64,000 nt of DNA from Cephalotus follicularis (Eukaryota > Streptophyta > Magnoliopsida > Oxalidales > Cephalotaceae): assembly GCA_001972305.1 (NCBI GenBank), contig BDDD01001785.1:124001-188000 (forward strand). Direction: 5' to 3'. Shown here one piece after another: positions 45,301-58,009 of this stretch. A program made the translations under genes and the position numbers. The notes under the pieces were generated by a model. That model searched no databases. It saw nothing but the letters and a program-made list of their open reading frames with translations, and had not been told where the DNA came from. Position 1 is the first letter of the stretch. Each line of letters begins with the position of its first letter.

Positions 45301-46899
45301 AAAATCCAGTACCACCCAGGAAAGGCGAATGTAGTGGCAGATGCACTCAGTCGCAAGGCAATGATTGCTGGAGCAATGGTCTCACAGTGGAAGCTATTGG
45401 AGGAATTTCAGAGATGGAATCCGTTCATGGTTTCCCGTGGAGTTATAATGGCAAGTCTGAGAGCACAACAGGAACTTCTGGAACGAATTCTGACTGCTCA
45501 GTATAGTGATTCCGATTTATGGACTATTCGTGAGAACCTAGACACTGATTCTGAGTTCTCCATCCATACGGATGACATACTGAGGTTCCGAGGAAGGATA
45601 TGTATTCCGGATGACGAGAGCATCAAGAATGAGCTACTGCAACAAGCCCACAAGTCAAAATACAGTGTTCACCCGGGAAGTTCCAAGATGTGGCACATCC
45701 TGAAAAAGAACTACTTGTGGAGTGGTATGAAAAGAGGGATTGCTGAATATATACCGAGATGTTTGACCTGCCAAAGAGTGAAGGCTGAACATTTGAGACC
45801 TGCGGGACTGCTACAATCACTACCAGTGGTTGAATGGAAATGGGAGCATGTGACCATGGACTTCGTATCAGGATTACCGAGGTCACGGAATCAGCATGAA
45901 GCAGTGTGGGTAGTAGTGGACAGACTCACTAAGTCTGCTTACTTCCTTCCGATGAACATGACGTATTCTATCGAGAAGCTTGCTCGATTGTATATCCGAG
46001 AGATAGTGAGACTGCATGGGGGGCCGGTCAATATTGTTTGTGACCGAGATGCTAGATTTACCTCAAAGTTCTGGAAGAAGTTCCAAGAAGCTATGGGAAC
46101 AACCTTGAACTTTAGCACTGCATTCCACCCACAGACTGACGGATAGTCCGTGCATACTATTCAGACTCTGGAGGATATGCCACGGGCTTGCATGATTGAT
46201 TTTGCTGGGAGTTCGGAGGATCATCTGGCACTGATTGAGTCCTCCTACCACAACAATTTTCACACCAACATGTGAATGGATCCCTATGAAGCTTTCTATG
46301 GGAGAAAGTGCAGATCACCTATTTACTGGGACGAGGTAGGTGAGAGACAAGTGTTGGGACCAGATTTGGTACAAGAGACTACTGATAAGGTGGAAATAAT
46401 CAAGAAAAGACTGCTAGCTGCACAAAGTCGGCAGAAGAGTTACGTCAATGGCAAGAGGAGAAAGCTAGAGTTTGAGAAGGGGGATCATGTTTTCTTGAGG
46501 ATCTCGCCTTCAAAAGGGATACACCGTTTTGGCCTCAAAGGGAAGTTGGCTCCAAGATATATTGGACCTTATGAGATACTGGAAAGAATGGGAGATGTAG
46601 CATATCAGATTGCACTACCGCCTAGTTTGTCGGATGTGCATAACGTATTTCATGTCTCCATGTTACGGAGATACTTTCCTGACCCATCTCACATATTGAG
46701 CTACAACCCTGGATTCATTAGTCCTAGATTGTCTTATGAAGAGAGGCCGACAAGGATAGTGGATCGAACGGAGAATGTGCTAAGGAATAAGACTATTCCT
46801 ATGGTAAAAGTACTGTGGCATTTTCATGGAGTAGAGGAGGCTACGTGGGAGCGTGAAGATGAAATGATGGAGACATTTCCCCATTTGTTCGGAAGGTAA
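45274..46899 (+). pseudogene. G2 integrase with chromodomain (broken)
   Basis: Open from 45274 to a TAG at 46144-46146. Zinc finger histidines in HKSKYSVHPG and cysteines in CLTCQ; first Asp in TMDFVSGL, second in VCDRDARFTS. The third catalytic residue is lost: after TDG comes a stop and then SVHTIQ where SERTIQ is expected, so Glu is Val. The spacing of 35 residues from the second Asp confirms the site. Another stop precedes MDPYEAFYGRKCRSP (46276). The C-terminal part is open to 46899 with GPYEILERMGDVAYQIALP, VHNVFHVSMLRRY and the chromodomain-like PMVKVLWHFHGVEEATWERE. Chromodomains direct such elements to particular chromatin. Confidence 0.93.
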
Positions 46900-46926
46900 G
46901 GGCTAAATTCAAGGACGAATTTTCTT

Positions 46927-46940
46927 TAAGGAGGGGGGAA
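46927..46940 (+). other. G2 polypurine tract
   Basis: AAGGAGGGGGGAA directly before the 3' LTR. Confidence 0.92.
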
Positions 46941-49649
46941 TGTAATAACTGCAAATTCAATCCGTGTATAATGTACTCTTGATGAATAAAATATGCACAT
47001 ACTTGAATTTTAATGTCTAATTGTTATATGAATTGTGGTTGGGAATTCAATTGAGGAAATAAACTTGAGCAACCAAATTCAAGCAAAACAGCCGACTGTT
47101 ACAGGGTAACAGTCGACTGCCTAGTTTATGGAGGAACAACCGACTGTCACAGGGGAATAGTCGACTGTTTGATGCGTGGAGCGTACAGTCGACTGCCAAC
47201 TGAATACAGTCGACTGGAATGATACATAACAGGTGTCTGTGCATGCATGTGTGATAGAACCAAGGGAAGTGCATGATGGACAGGTGTCATGCGAGACAAC
47301 AGCTGCCATAACATGCAAGGTACCCTGCATGTGCTCTGCAGACCTGCTAACCTGAAACATAAGAATTGAAAGAAGTAATGTGAGAGGAAGTTATGCATGT
47401 GAGAGAGACAAGGGAGAAAATGTTAAATGACAAAGCTAATGCATGAAAATGGGATTGTGAATACTTTTCCCTTATAAACAGAAGCTGCCTGAGTGTTTTG
47501 AGAGTTAGAAAACACCGAGGATAGAGGGAGGCTTGCTAGAGGATTGTAGGAGTTGCATTTGGAGGATTTGGCTGTTCAAAGAGACTTTGAAGCTTTGGAT
47601 TTCCGGGTAAGTCCCTAAATCCGAGCTCACCACTGATGTGGTGGTTTGTTAATAATGTAACTAGGAGAATGTTAGAATGTCTTCTATTAACACGATTAAG
47701 GTTAGCAATTTCTGGAATTGAAATAGAATTGGTAAACGGTTCAAGAAGAGTTGAGGTCACAAGCCTCTAAATTGAATTATAGTTGCTGTTATGGTTGTCA
47801 ATAAGTATATGTATTCTAATCACCTCTATACATACCCTCTGTAACATGCAAACTTAGTACTTGCTGAAATTGGAGTTGATTAATGGAGAGATGTTGTTAA
47901 ATGTAAGAATGGAGGCTTAATGAACTAGTGATAAGCTACTGTTGGAGTAGTAATTGTAACCAGATAATTAGTAAACTTACTAATTACGTGACTGAACCTT
48001 CGAGAATGAATTATATAGATCATTTCTGCTGAGATTGGAAGGCTAAGTTGTAGAAAGAGCCTTGAAAACTCAAAGAGGGAGATCAATCCGAATTGATTTC
48101 GGGATAGCGTTTAAGGTTGGGGTAATGACATGTTTTTGGAAGATATATTATGCACATCATGTATGGTTAATTTTCTGTTTGATTGCAGGTGTTATTGGGT
48201 TAGTATTTGGACATTGAAATGCTTACCCTGCTACTGCCTGCTCTTTCTGGGCAAAGCACTCGACTGTTCTTCATGGCAGTCGACTACTCAAACGAACCAG
48301 TCGAATGTTAAGAACAAACAGTAGACTACTCATCCAAACAGCCGACTGTTCTCGGGAATAGCCGACTGTCCTGGGTTAAAATTCTGATACAGGCTCTGAT
48401 TAGGCCTTCAATTGAATGTAATTTGACCTGGCCTCCATATGGGATGACTGTGATAGTCAATCCTGGCCTTATATAATTACATTTCAGAATTTAAACAATG
48501 TGTATACTCCTTGTGAGAATTTACAAGAGTAACTAGAGTATACAATGACCTTATTGAACCCTTGGATTATTGCTGTGCTTACTTCTTTGCTGCATATGCT
48601 ACTGTTATAATTAGTATATACTGTTTAGGGTGTTTATTAACACTACTGTCCCTTATTTTAGAATGATTGAACCAACTAGTGCTTTAAGCGCAAATATGAG
48701 TTCCTTACGGTTTTCAAAATGGAAATGTATATTGTCAAATGATTACTGTTTTCCCTCCAATGAGAGGTATTGTTACTGTACTGAATATCATTTTCCTCCT
48801 AGGAGTTGTACGATTACTGAATTGTTATATGTTTCAAAAGAAAACAACCCTATATTACATTTTAACAATTTATGTAATATTACTGAATTGATTATCTTTG
48901 TTATTGCCGTTAGTCGAGTGATATGAGACATCACTGGCTACGGAGGTGTAACTATGTGCCAGGAATTGACTAGAGTACCCACCCAAACTGTCTGCAATGC
49001 AGAACTTGATTGTTAAACTGCCGCTACTGCTGGTAGTAACTGACCTGATCTATCATCTTCGGAGCGTAGGGTGATAGATAAGTGGTGCACAGTTGGTGCT
49101 AGGAGTTAGCGACATGTGACACCCAAACCACTGTACTGATTGATTGTACCCTTGTGCAGTATTCTTGAATTGCATTGTCTATGGCCACCTTGCATGGTTG
49201 CTTATATATTGGAATACTTAATTATGTTATTTTCAATATAAAATGTCGTACATGTTGAATTTATATATTCCATATCATGCATTATCTTCCTACTTAACCA
49301 AGTGAGGACAACGGCTAACCCCCTACAATTTCAGATTAAGTAAAGGCATTTGGTAAGGCGCGTTGCTGAAGCTCGAACAGCTTTGATCTTCTTAAGGTTG
49401 TTATTTTATTTTGTAATGTAATTGTAATGAACGATTCACACTCCGTTGATGTTTTACTTTGCTTATGTAAAAGGATAATTGATAGTATTGTATGAGCACG
49501 TAGTATGGGCTGCATGCGGATGACTTTGTAATCCAGTTTTAATGCTTCTGCCTATATTGTTGAATTGTTGATTGAAATGCTGGATTATTTACTTATTCCT
49601 GATATCACCACATATGTTGTCTAATGTAGTGGAATAACGGGGTGTGACA
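46941..49649 (+). repeat. G2 3' LTR (2709 bp)
   Basis: Starts TGTAATAACTGCAAATTC and ends GGGGTGTGACA. About 40 bp longer than its partner, partly from an extra palindrome unit near 47125-47160. Confidence 0.94.
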
Positions 49650-49654
49650 CAAAC
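49650..49654. repeat. Target-site duplication of G2, right copy
   Basis: CAAAC, identical to 39537-39541. Confidence 0.92.
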
Positions 49655-50260
49655 GTTATGTATTTCTTCACAGACCTTATGTGGCGTGTTGATACAACTT
49701 GAGGAGTTGTTTGGCACACAGTCGAGGACTGATAGGGTAGTTTTGGACCAGTCTTGATCAAAACAATCTGTGATACCTATTCCTTCTTCTGGAACAACCT
49801 CAGGGAGAGGTGGATCGAGAGGATCCAATTCCCAGGCAAGGAGCTCATAAGGAAGAAAGAAAAGGAACCATTCCATGTGGTTTAGGGATACCATTCATTA
49901 GAGGATTAAAAAGCTTATTGAGGAGATATCTTTATTCTGTGTGGGAAGTCAGGATACTAGAAGAGAAATTGGAAACAATTACTTGCTTCCATTGTAGATG
50001 GTGCCTCGAGGTTAGGTACCGTCATATTTTTTATATTCCACTTAGCTTACAATGTAAGTTCAATTTGGGTTGTGCACTCAAGTTGTGAGACTAACATTTG
50101 TAACTCTTTGCAGGATGCTAATAGGAGCTTGGCAGCTGGGAGCTGAGGATGCAATGGACCTATGACATGAAGATCGAGGATCTACTTTTATGTTGTAGGA
50201 TATTTTGATTTGTATATATACGTAAAGCAAAGTGGCTTTTGTATATAGACTAAACTCTTG
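49655..50260 (+). pseudogene. Copia B gag and protease-proximal remnants
   Basis: LIQLEELFGTQSRT near 49692-49735 is the copia gag motif also seen in copia A. Near 50130-50220 the nucleotides GAGGATGCAATGGACCTA and TATTTTGATTTGTATAT match the stretch DAMDLRLG...TFDLYL of the copia fragment at 59274-60165, placing it just after protease. No open frame. Confidence 0.55.
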
Positions 50261-50499
50261 TAAACATTGTAAAGAACTTTTATTCTAAAATTTGATTAGC
50301 ATAACCATTGTATATTTTGTAAAGCTGAGAGCTTTTTGTTTATTACAAATGGATAGTGGCTGTTATTTTCTGGTTGTGTATCAGTCGGCACTGATTAACT
50401 AGATAATGGGTTTTAAGTCTTAAATACTAATCAAACAATAGCATCAGTTATTGAGCAGGGAATTAATAATAAAAGACTATGAGAGATATGATATAAATC

Positions 50500-51182
50500 A
50501 TTCACAATATTTTGCATTATTGATTAGGTCATTCTAGCGATGCTAGATAAATACGCTTGGTTAATGATGGACTTTTGGACATCCAGGACGGGGAGTCCCT
50601 TGCAACGTGTACATCATGTTTGATTGGTGTAATGACCAAATATCTTTTCTCCAAGTATGGAGAGAAGGTAGTGAACATATTCTAATATATCCACACTGAC
50701 ATTTGTGGTATAATGTCAAGCAATGCACGTGAAGGTTTTCACTACTTCATTACCTTCATACTGTGATTCGTCACTGTTTCGGTAAGCATTTCGGGTGAAA
50801 CACAAATCTGAATCTTTTGAAAGAGTTAAGAGATATAGATATGAAGTACCAAATGCAAACGGGTAAACCCATTAATGCATTACGCTCTGATCGGGGAAGC
50901 GAATACATGTCTGCAGAATTCTTGTGTTATCTGAGAGATGACATAATTCTCTCTCAATGGAACCTTTCTGGAACACCATACTGTGATGATGTTTCTAAAC
51001 GGAGGAAATTGACATTCGTGAATATGTCAAATCCATTTTGTCTTTTATTCATCTTCTTATCTCCTTCTGGGATTATGCGTTGCAGCGACAACGTAGATCC
51101 TAATCCGGATTCCTATGAAATCCGTCCCCTCCATATCTTTCAAGATAATAGGAGGAAACCCAACCTAAACCAAGAGGGTTAA
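50500..51182 (+). pseudogene. Copia B integrase remnant
   Basis: Copia integrase core. An open stretch at 50817-51182 gives MKYQMQTGKPINALRSDRGSEYMSAEF (the SDRG Asp kept; quoted in pieces) and YLRDDIILSQWNLSGTP. The catalytic Glu of GVSERR reads DVSKRR here, so Glu is Lys, a G-to-A change. Upstream bases 50500-50816 match the GAG-pre-integrase and first core part only in scattered words. Confidence 0.7.
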
Positions 51183-51579
51183 TGGATGTCCAGCTTTTAT
51201 AAGAAGGCTGAAACCTTCTAAGTTGGAGGCACGAGCAGATCGTTGCCAGTTTTGTGGGATATCCTAAGAAGTGCTTAGGATTTCATTTCAACCATCCTAG
51301 CAAACAAATGATATTTGTTTCGCGTACTGCAAAATTCCTCGAAAGGGGAATACATGTTTACAGGAAACAGTAGGAGTAAGGTATAACTAAGTGGGTCATT
51401 ATCTGGTGAAAGCCCACAAGACGATGAGGATTTAGAGATGGAACCCTCTAAAGACAATATTTGGGAAAGGATCCCAACCTGAGAAGGGATCTCAGTAAGG
51501 CACTCCTCGTGAGAGGAGATGAGGCAAGATTTCAACAGCGTCTGAGAAATATGGTTTTCTCGCAAAAGGCACTGATAAA

Positions 51580-52510
51580 TCTAAAGTCATGATGATGACG
51601 AGCCTATCAGCTACAAAGAAAACAGTGAAGAGCACTGATTTCTACACATGGCTGGGAGTCATGAAATCTGAAATGGATGCCATATACGTCAACCGAGTAT
51701 GGAACTTGGTTAATGCTCCCATAGGCGAGTTGCCCAATGGTTGCATAAAAATCTTCAAGAGGAAGATAGGCATTAATGGAAAAGGTTCAAACCCTTAAAT
51801 CGTAATGATTAAAGTCCATTCAGATAATGCTTGTAATTGCCACTCCTTATGGATATAACAAATGGCATATGGATGTCAAGAAAACCTTGAAAAAGGACTA
51901 TCTTGAAGTGGACATCTTAATGTCCCAAACCCGAGGGGTTTACATCCAAGGAACATTAGCACAGAGTGTGTGCTAACTCCTAAGGTTTGTGTATGATCTT
52001 ATACAAGCATCCGTAGCTGAAACATCTATTTTTGATTTTATCAAAAAACGATGCTATGCCTTATGTCTACCGGAAATAGGATATCCCAGATATCACTTTC
52101 TTGGTAATATAAATAGATAGCATTCTACACATTGGTAATGCTGTAGGCATGTTATAGTACAATTAACCAAGAAATTCTCCAAAGGATTTGGGAGAGACTA
52201 CGTTTTGAGAATGAAGATCTTAAGAGTAGATCAAGTAGGTTGTTCAGACTTTCCCAAAGCCAGTACATCAGTAGGGTGCTGATATAGTATGGATTACTGA
52301 ATTCCGCATTTGGCTTACTGCCAATTAGCCAAGCAATTCCTCTTTCCAAGAGGATGTTGAAAGAGACGTTAGAGTAAAGTATTGCATGACTAGACTACCT
52401 TAAGCTTCGGCTATAAGCTACATCATGCAATATCATACTTTGTACTAGGCCTGACATCGTGCAAGCCTAAGGCTCTAGCTAGTCGATTATCAGTCCAATC
52501 CCTGTGAGAG
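51580..52510 (+). pseudogene. Copia B reverse transcriptase remnant
   Basis: Opens with WLGVMKSEMDAIYVNRVWNL and IKIFKRKIG (51589-51798), the N-terminal RT motifs of copia. The active site reads IDSILHIGN near 52110-52130 with a stop before it, so YVDD is destroyed. LFRLSQSQYISRVL and SSYIMQYHTLY-like traces follow to 52510. Confidence 0.7.
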
Positions 52511-52559
52511 GCACTAGGAATTGTCAAAGAGATCTGAGAGTGACTCAGGATTTCTTATT

Positions 52560-53079
52560 GACATCTGGAGAAGATAGTGAATTGAATAAGAGTTATGTGA
52601 CTCTAATTTCATCTGTGATCTAGATGATTGCGACATCGTATCAGGATATGTGATTATCCTACATGAAGGTGCTGTGTGAGTTGGAAGAGTCTACAACAGT
52701 GGGATACTATTGACTCGACCATGCATAAGAGTATGTTATAACCTATGATATCGCAAAGTTTCTATTTGGTAGTGGAAGTTCGTTGTGGAACTTTATGTAG
52801 TTCCATCTATCGTTCGTCCAGTTGTGTAGAGTGACGACGATGGGGACCTTATCAAAGGCTATGGAATCCAGGTCTCATTACCGCTCTAAACGTTAAAACA
52901 ACAATATCATTATTTTATATGTTTCATGAGATCATCTATCGAGGAAACACTATCCTAAAGAGATTTGCGACGTAGCAAATTTTGGCAGACCCACTGACCA
53001 ATGTCATGAGCATTAGTAGTACTGAAGTGACAGCGGAAGTGCGATTGGTTTAGGCTAAAGGTCTTCGTGGCTTAAGGGC
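52560..53079 (+). pseudogene. Copia B RNase H remnant
   Basis: Collinear with copia A 33090-33560 (ATCAGGATATGTG, GACCCACTGACCAATGTCATGAGC). No frame left. Ends just before the polypurine tract AAGTGGGAGAT at 53080-53091. Confidence 0.65.
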
Positions 53080-53091
53080 CAAGTGGGAGAT

Positions 53092-54630
53092 TGTTAGAGT
53101 AGGGGTGTCCCTGCATGCCACGATGTGGCTCTGCATAAATATATATGTATGTATGAGATGCACTCCTTAACTGGAGATATCTCTTTAAGCCGAAGAGCGG
53201 CTGCATGTGTGTATATTACACTCTCTATTTATACAATATGAATTCCTTTTTGTGTTTTATAGTGCATATTCAATCAACAATGGAAACCAGCTATATGTAT
53301 ATCCCAAACCATTTTAAATGGATCGGGTGATCACCATGTCATCTGAGTACACATATAGTGCCCTGTCGTTCGAGGGGTTGGATCTCATGCTTGAGAGGTT
53401 ATGAGAATGAGATCCTTACTCCCTTCTGATAGAACGTTCCAAGTCATAGGTTCACTTTCTTAGGGCAATTGTTGAACCGTAAAGACTTGCTGTATTATGC
53501 TTGCTCCCGGGTTTAGTGGAGGATGGATCATCTCATTACCACTTGGATTTATCCTAAAGCATAATGCGGGGTTCATGCTAAGGAGCATGAGACTGAATAG
53601 ACCCACCATAGGAAACCTATTTGGAAAGTCATACCTATGTCAATAAGATTCCTATAGTCTCGGTAGTGTATAGTCTATGGTGACTAGTAGACCATTCATG
53701 GAGCTATGTTGTATCGTTAGACCTGAGCGGCTGGCATGCATTGTGTTGTAACTGCTTGGGTTTGATTTCTGCCTTCCCCAGCACTAGCCACGTGCTGGCA
53801 AAAGGGTTGTCTTTGGGCCTTGTGGGAGCTTCGTTGAGATGTATGGGCGAGTTTGCAATAAGGGATCGTCACACCCGTATGAAGGGTGATCGACTCTATA
53901 TTACTTAAGTCCGTTGAGATTCATAAAACCTTGATCAGGTATAGGCAGACTGGAAACGGGGTTTCTGGGGATGTTTGCCGAAAGTCTCAATGCGTACGTG
54001 AATTTATAGTTATCGCAACATTACCTAGGGGTGACATTATTCCGAAGCCTAGGTCGCGGTCGGAGCCAAGTATGACGTAGGATACATGACACATATGCTG
54101 ATGACTGGATAAAGTACTGGTTTACTGGATGTCCACTTATAGACGTAGTTTATTCTACGGATCCGGGCAGTGATGGGATTCACACCGAGGCTGTTTTAAT
54201 AGTCGGGGACTATTGTGATAGTCGTACCAGAACTCATGGGATGTTCTGAGAAATTTATAGTCGTACCGGATTCAAACCAGGCTTTCGGGTCCCACCTGAT
54301 TATTGGAAAAGCGATACATGCTACACACATGCTAGCTTGGCGAAAAATCTAGTTTTAACTTGTTTATATTAATTTGGCATTAATGGTTTATTTATTTATT
54401 TAAATTTACCACCGTATTGTCAAATTGGTATATGAAGAGAAACCACAGTGGGAGTATGTTTATCATACATTGTGCGGGGAGCACAAAATTAAAACAAGAG
54501 AGAAACAATTTTAAACAAAATAAAAGGAGAAAACAAAAGACACTTGGCTTAATTTATTAAGTCTCTTTCCTTTTGTTTTTGTCTTCTCCCGTACTCCAAA
54601 CTAGGAGGAAATATGCATGGCTCTGTGCGT
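53092..54630 (+). repeat. Copia B 3' LTR, truncated
   Basis: Closely matches 35290-36830, including TATTTATTTATTTAAATTTACC; the likeness fades near 54630. Confidence 0.88.
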
Positions 54631-56362
54631 TGTTATCTTTGTTGATGATTCTCACCTTATACCTTGGTTTTGCTCTGTTATGAAGGGTGCACGGAATTGT
54701 GTAGCTTAAGTTCTTGGTTTTCCCCTGGTTATACGAATAGAGTTTAGAGAGCTCTAGCTCGGATGCGTACTAGTGGATGGGGTCCGGTTAGATTCTAGCA
54801 GGCAAGGCCTGGATAGGTGTGTGTTTCGCCTAGTATGGCAGCAGACCACGGATATTGTGGTGGATACTAGCAGACGAGGTCCGGATAGACATAGTAAGCG
54901 AGGCCTGGATAGGTATGTGTTTCGCCTGGTATGGTGGCAGACCATGGATATTGTGGTGGATACTAGAGGACGAGCTTCGGATAGACATAGCAGGCAAGGC
55001 CTGGATATGTGTGTGTGGTGTCATGGTATATGACGGCAGACCACGGGATGTGGTGATGTGTGTTTGTCTTCCTCTTACTTATTTGTTGTCCCCGTCACGG
55101 TTATTGTTATTTGTTGATGGTGATATAATCTTCCTTTGGATTCATAATCTTCTCTTGAATTCTTATACTTGTTGATATTTGACTCTCTTGACAGGCTCCG
55201 AGGAGCTGGATGTTTTCATGTGGTTGAGTTATACATTCTTTTATCGTCCTCTGATATGTTCTTGCTTCTCCCAGTTGGGTATGACCTGATATAAGTTTCC
55301 TTGTGCGTCCAGTGGTTGTGGATGCTCTGGAGAATGCCTGTTCTTCCTCACTAGTCATTTGGACCAATCCCCTCCCACTTGTTTTGCAGAGGAAGCTTCT
55401 GTGGCTGCCAAGGCAATCCTTTGGGTTGACAAGGTAGTCTGCGGGGGATGAGCAGAGCTGCCGGTTTCTCGGGCTCGTCCTTGCATACATTCATGGGGGC
55501 ATTCGGGTTTTATTACTTTTGTTGTATGGTCCTCGGTCTGAGGAGGAAATGATATTCTTTTGTATGGGTCATTGGCTTTTGAGCAGGGGACGATATTTTG
55601 TTAACAAGATATATATTATTTTGAATGATAATATGATGTATTCTGGAGATGATTTATTGTGTTTAATGAAGAGATTTCATGTTTTTACTTGAAATGTTTT
55701 TGTTACGATCTTCAGCTTGTTTTCCGTGAAGGTTGCCCGAGGTCTGGCAGGTCGAGGAATCTCCACGGGGTGGGGGTCAACCTGTGGGGCACGTGTCCTA
55801 ACCTCAAGGTTATTAGGGCTGGGATGGTTTATGTTGTGGTCTGGCACTTGTCATCGGGCTCTATCCGAGGAGAAAATGTTGTCCGAGGAGAATGTGTTGT
55901 CCATGGAGTACATGCCCGAGGAGGTCATGCCCAGGGAGGACATGTCCAATGTTAGTTGTCCAATGAGGACATGCCCGAGGATGGCTCGTCTGGGGAGGGC
56001 ATGTCTTAGGATGGCGGTGCAGGCCTTACTGTGATACGTCGTGATGTGTTGGGTGGTGTCGGCATCCCCTGCCCGACACCCCTGGCAAGACTTAGTGTTA
56101 CGTTCTCTGCCCTGGATCCCTCCCCTGGCATGTTCCTTTAGTGGAACGGTCCGCTTCGGCAGTGGTTGTTGTGTTCCCTTGAGTTAAACGGTGAGTTTTG
56201 GAATGGTTTTGTGTAAGGGTTATTTACAGTTTTCCCATTTCCTGTTTTGTTTCTTGCCTACCAAGAGTTGTAGCGTTGTTTTGGCTTAGAGGAGATGGGA
56301 AATTCCTCCTTCCTGCCGGGAAATTCATCCGAGGTGGTTATCCTGAGGTACGGGTCATTACA
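54631..56362. other. Unassigned stretch, possibly a solo LTR
   Basis: Begins TGTTATCTTTG and ends TACGGGTCATTACA, which would suit a gypsy LTR, but the flanks show no target duplication and no partner exists here. A G-rich piece at 55870-56010 repeats GAGGACATGCCC-type words. Open stretches (55107-55490 minus, 55659-56034 plus) resemble nothing I know. Confidence 0.35.
54802..55030 (+). repeat. 96-bp tandem repeat x 2.4
   Basis: Units start GCAAGGCCTGGATAGGTGTG at 54802, 54898 and 54994, with GCAGACCACGGATATTGTGG and CCGGATAGACATAG inside. Confidence 0.85.
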
Positions 56363-58009
56363 TTGTGTGCCAAATGCATGCACACATTAGGCCCAATATG
56401 TGCTCCTTGTACATGTGCATGTTGGGCCAATTTATGTCATACATTCCAAAACCCAAAACTCACTTTTCAAGTCCAATTAATTTCATGTAATAGACACTAC
56501 ACACTCAACCTTTGACAAGAGTAATTTGATTATGGTGTAGCTAAACCATAGCTAATCAAAATACTCAAGCAAAGTGACATTCATGCTATCCTCCCATCAA
56601 ATGACATATGCCTTGCATAGGTCAGCAAGTTCAATGACCAGGTGGGACCCTAAAGTTCGTTTTGGAATCTGGCACAAATGATATATTTTCTAGAACATTC
56701 CAAAGTTCTGGTACAACCACCCACTAGTCCTTGATTATCAATATGGCCCCAAAATATTATCCTATAACCTTTCGGATCCACATAATCAATTCCAAATTAA
56801 TTCCACGTTAATCAAACGGTAACTGGTTAAACCAATACTTTCTACTGTCGTCAGCATATGTGCAGTGTTTCCCTCGTTATACATGGCCCCGACCATGGTC
56901 TAGGGTATGGATTAAGTGTAACCATATATGAAAGCCGCAATGACTATAAATCTAGTTACACATTGCGACTATCGGTGAACCTCCCCGGAAACCTTGTTTC
57001 CAGTCCACTAGCACTTGGTCATGTTTTTCCAAGTCTGCAATGAATACAGATAGTATAAAGTCGGTCACCCAAGCTACTGGGGTGATGATCCCTTCTCGCG
57101 CGCTCGCTCACACTCGCACATAGATTCCACAAGACCCAAAGGCAACTCGTTTTCCATCTCTAGGAGCTGGGTAAGGTGGAAATTAAAGTGAGGCAGTCAC
57201 TACGTAATGTCAAGCAGCCGCTAAGGTCTAAGGAACATCGCAGGTCATGTATGGCTTGCTAATCACATGGTAACTATGCACTACAGACACAGATAGGAAT
57301 CCTATTGACACCGGTAGGTCTATCCAAATAGGTTTCCTATGGTGGGTCAGGTCAGTGAACTTAGTCTTAGTTTTCATCTTGTAAATACCCCTAGGCTCTA
57401 GCCATATGGCAATGGGATACTCCATCCTCCATTGTGGGGATGCGAGGCTAATCACGTCAAGTCTACCTGGTTTTACTGTTGCCCTAAGATAGTGAACCTA
57501 CAACTTGAAACTTTTATCACATGGAGTAATGTAGTCATTCTCATATCGCCTAAGCATGACATCCAACCCTTTTATGTGACGGGCGCCACGTGTGCTTTCA
57601 ATTAACTTTAAACTGAGAAAATACCTAACTAGGTTGGGATATCACATATAGCATGCCATAATAAATATGAATATGCATAAAGTAACATAAAAGGAATCTT
57701 AAATTGTATATATAAGGTGAATTTACATTTACATACAGCCATCTCATGGTTTTCAGGGTCACCCTATACAGAACAATCTCTCACTTGGCCCAAAAGCCAT
57801 GAAGAAAAATAGACTAGTGCCACATGTGCTTTAAGTTAACTTTAAACTGAGAAAATACCTAACTAGGTTGGGATATCACATATAGCATGCCATAATAAAT
57901 TGGAATATGCACAAAGTAACATAAAAGGAATCTCAAATTGTATATATAAGGTGAATTTACATTTACATACAGCCACCTCATGGTTTGCAGGGTCACCCTA
58001 TACATAACA
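56363..58009 (-). repeat. LTR of a copia relative (3' LTR, minus strand)
   Basis: Minus strand starts TGTTATGTATAGGGTGACCC after the tract AAGTGGGAGAT. Later words (CCACCATAGGAAACC, CCAGAACTTTGGAATGTTC, GGGTCCCACCTGGTCATTG) match the LTRs of copia A and B, so it is the same superfamily in the opposite direction. The right end against 54631-56362 is set only roughly. Confidence 0.7.

Larger units (their letters stand above)
39542..49649 (+). mobile_element. G2: full-length chromovirus (Tekay-like), 10.1 kb
   Basis: Complete structure: 5' LTR 39542-42209, PBS, gag, protease, RT, RNase H, integrase, chromodomain, PPT, 3' LTR 46941-49649, flanked by CAAAC on both sides and inserted in copia B. 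The LTRs are alike in well over nine tenths of positions by eye, with an extra palindrome unit in the 3' copy. Six or so stops and three frameshifts break the polyprotein. Of the stops, most are explained by C-to-T or G-to-A change. Confidence 0.95.
35290..54630 (+). mobile_element. Copia B: degenerate Ty1/copia element split by G2
   Basis: Same family as copia A. 5' LTR 35290-37833, interior 37834-39541 and 49655-53091 (together about 5.1 kb), 3' LTR from 53092 and cut near 54630. Chromovirus G2 sits in the interior. The catalytic residues of integrase and RT are changed. Confidence 0.85.

Noticed and set aside
55107..55490. Minus-strand open frame of 127 codons
   Set aside because: No recognisable motif or relative; kept only as part of an unassigned block.
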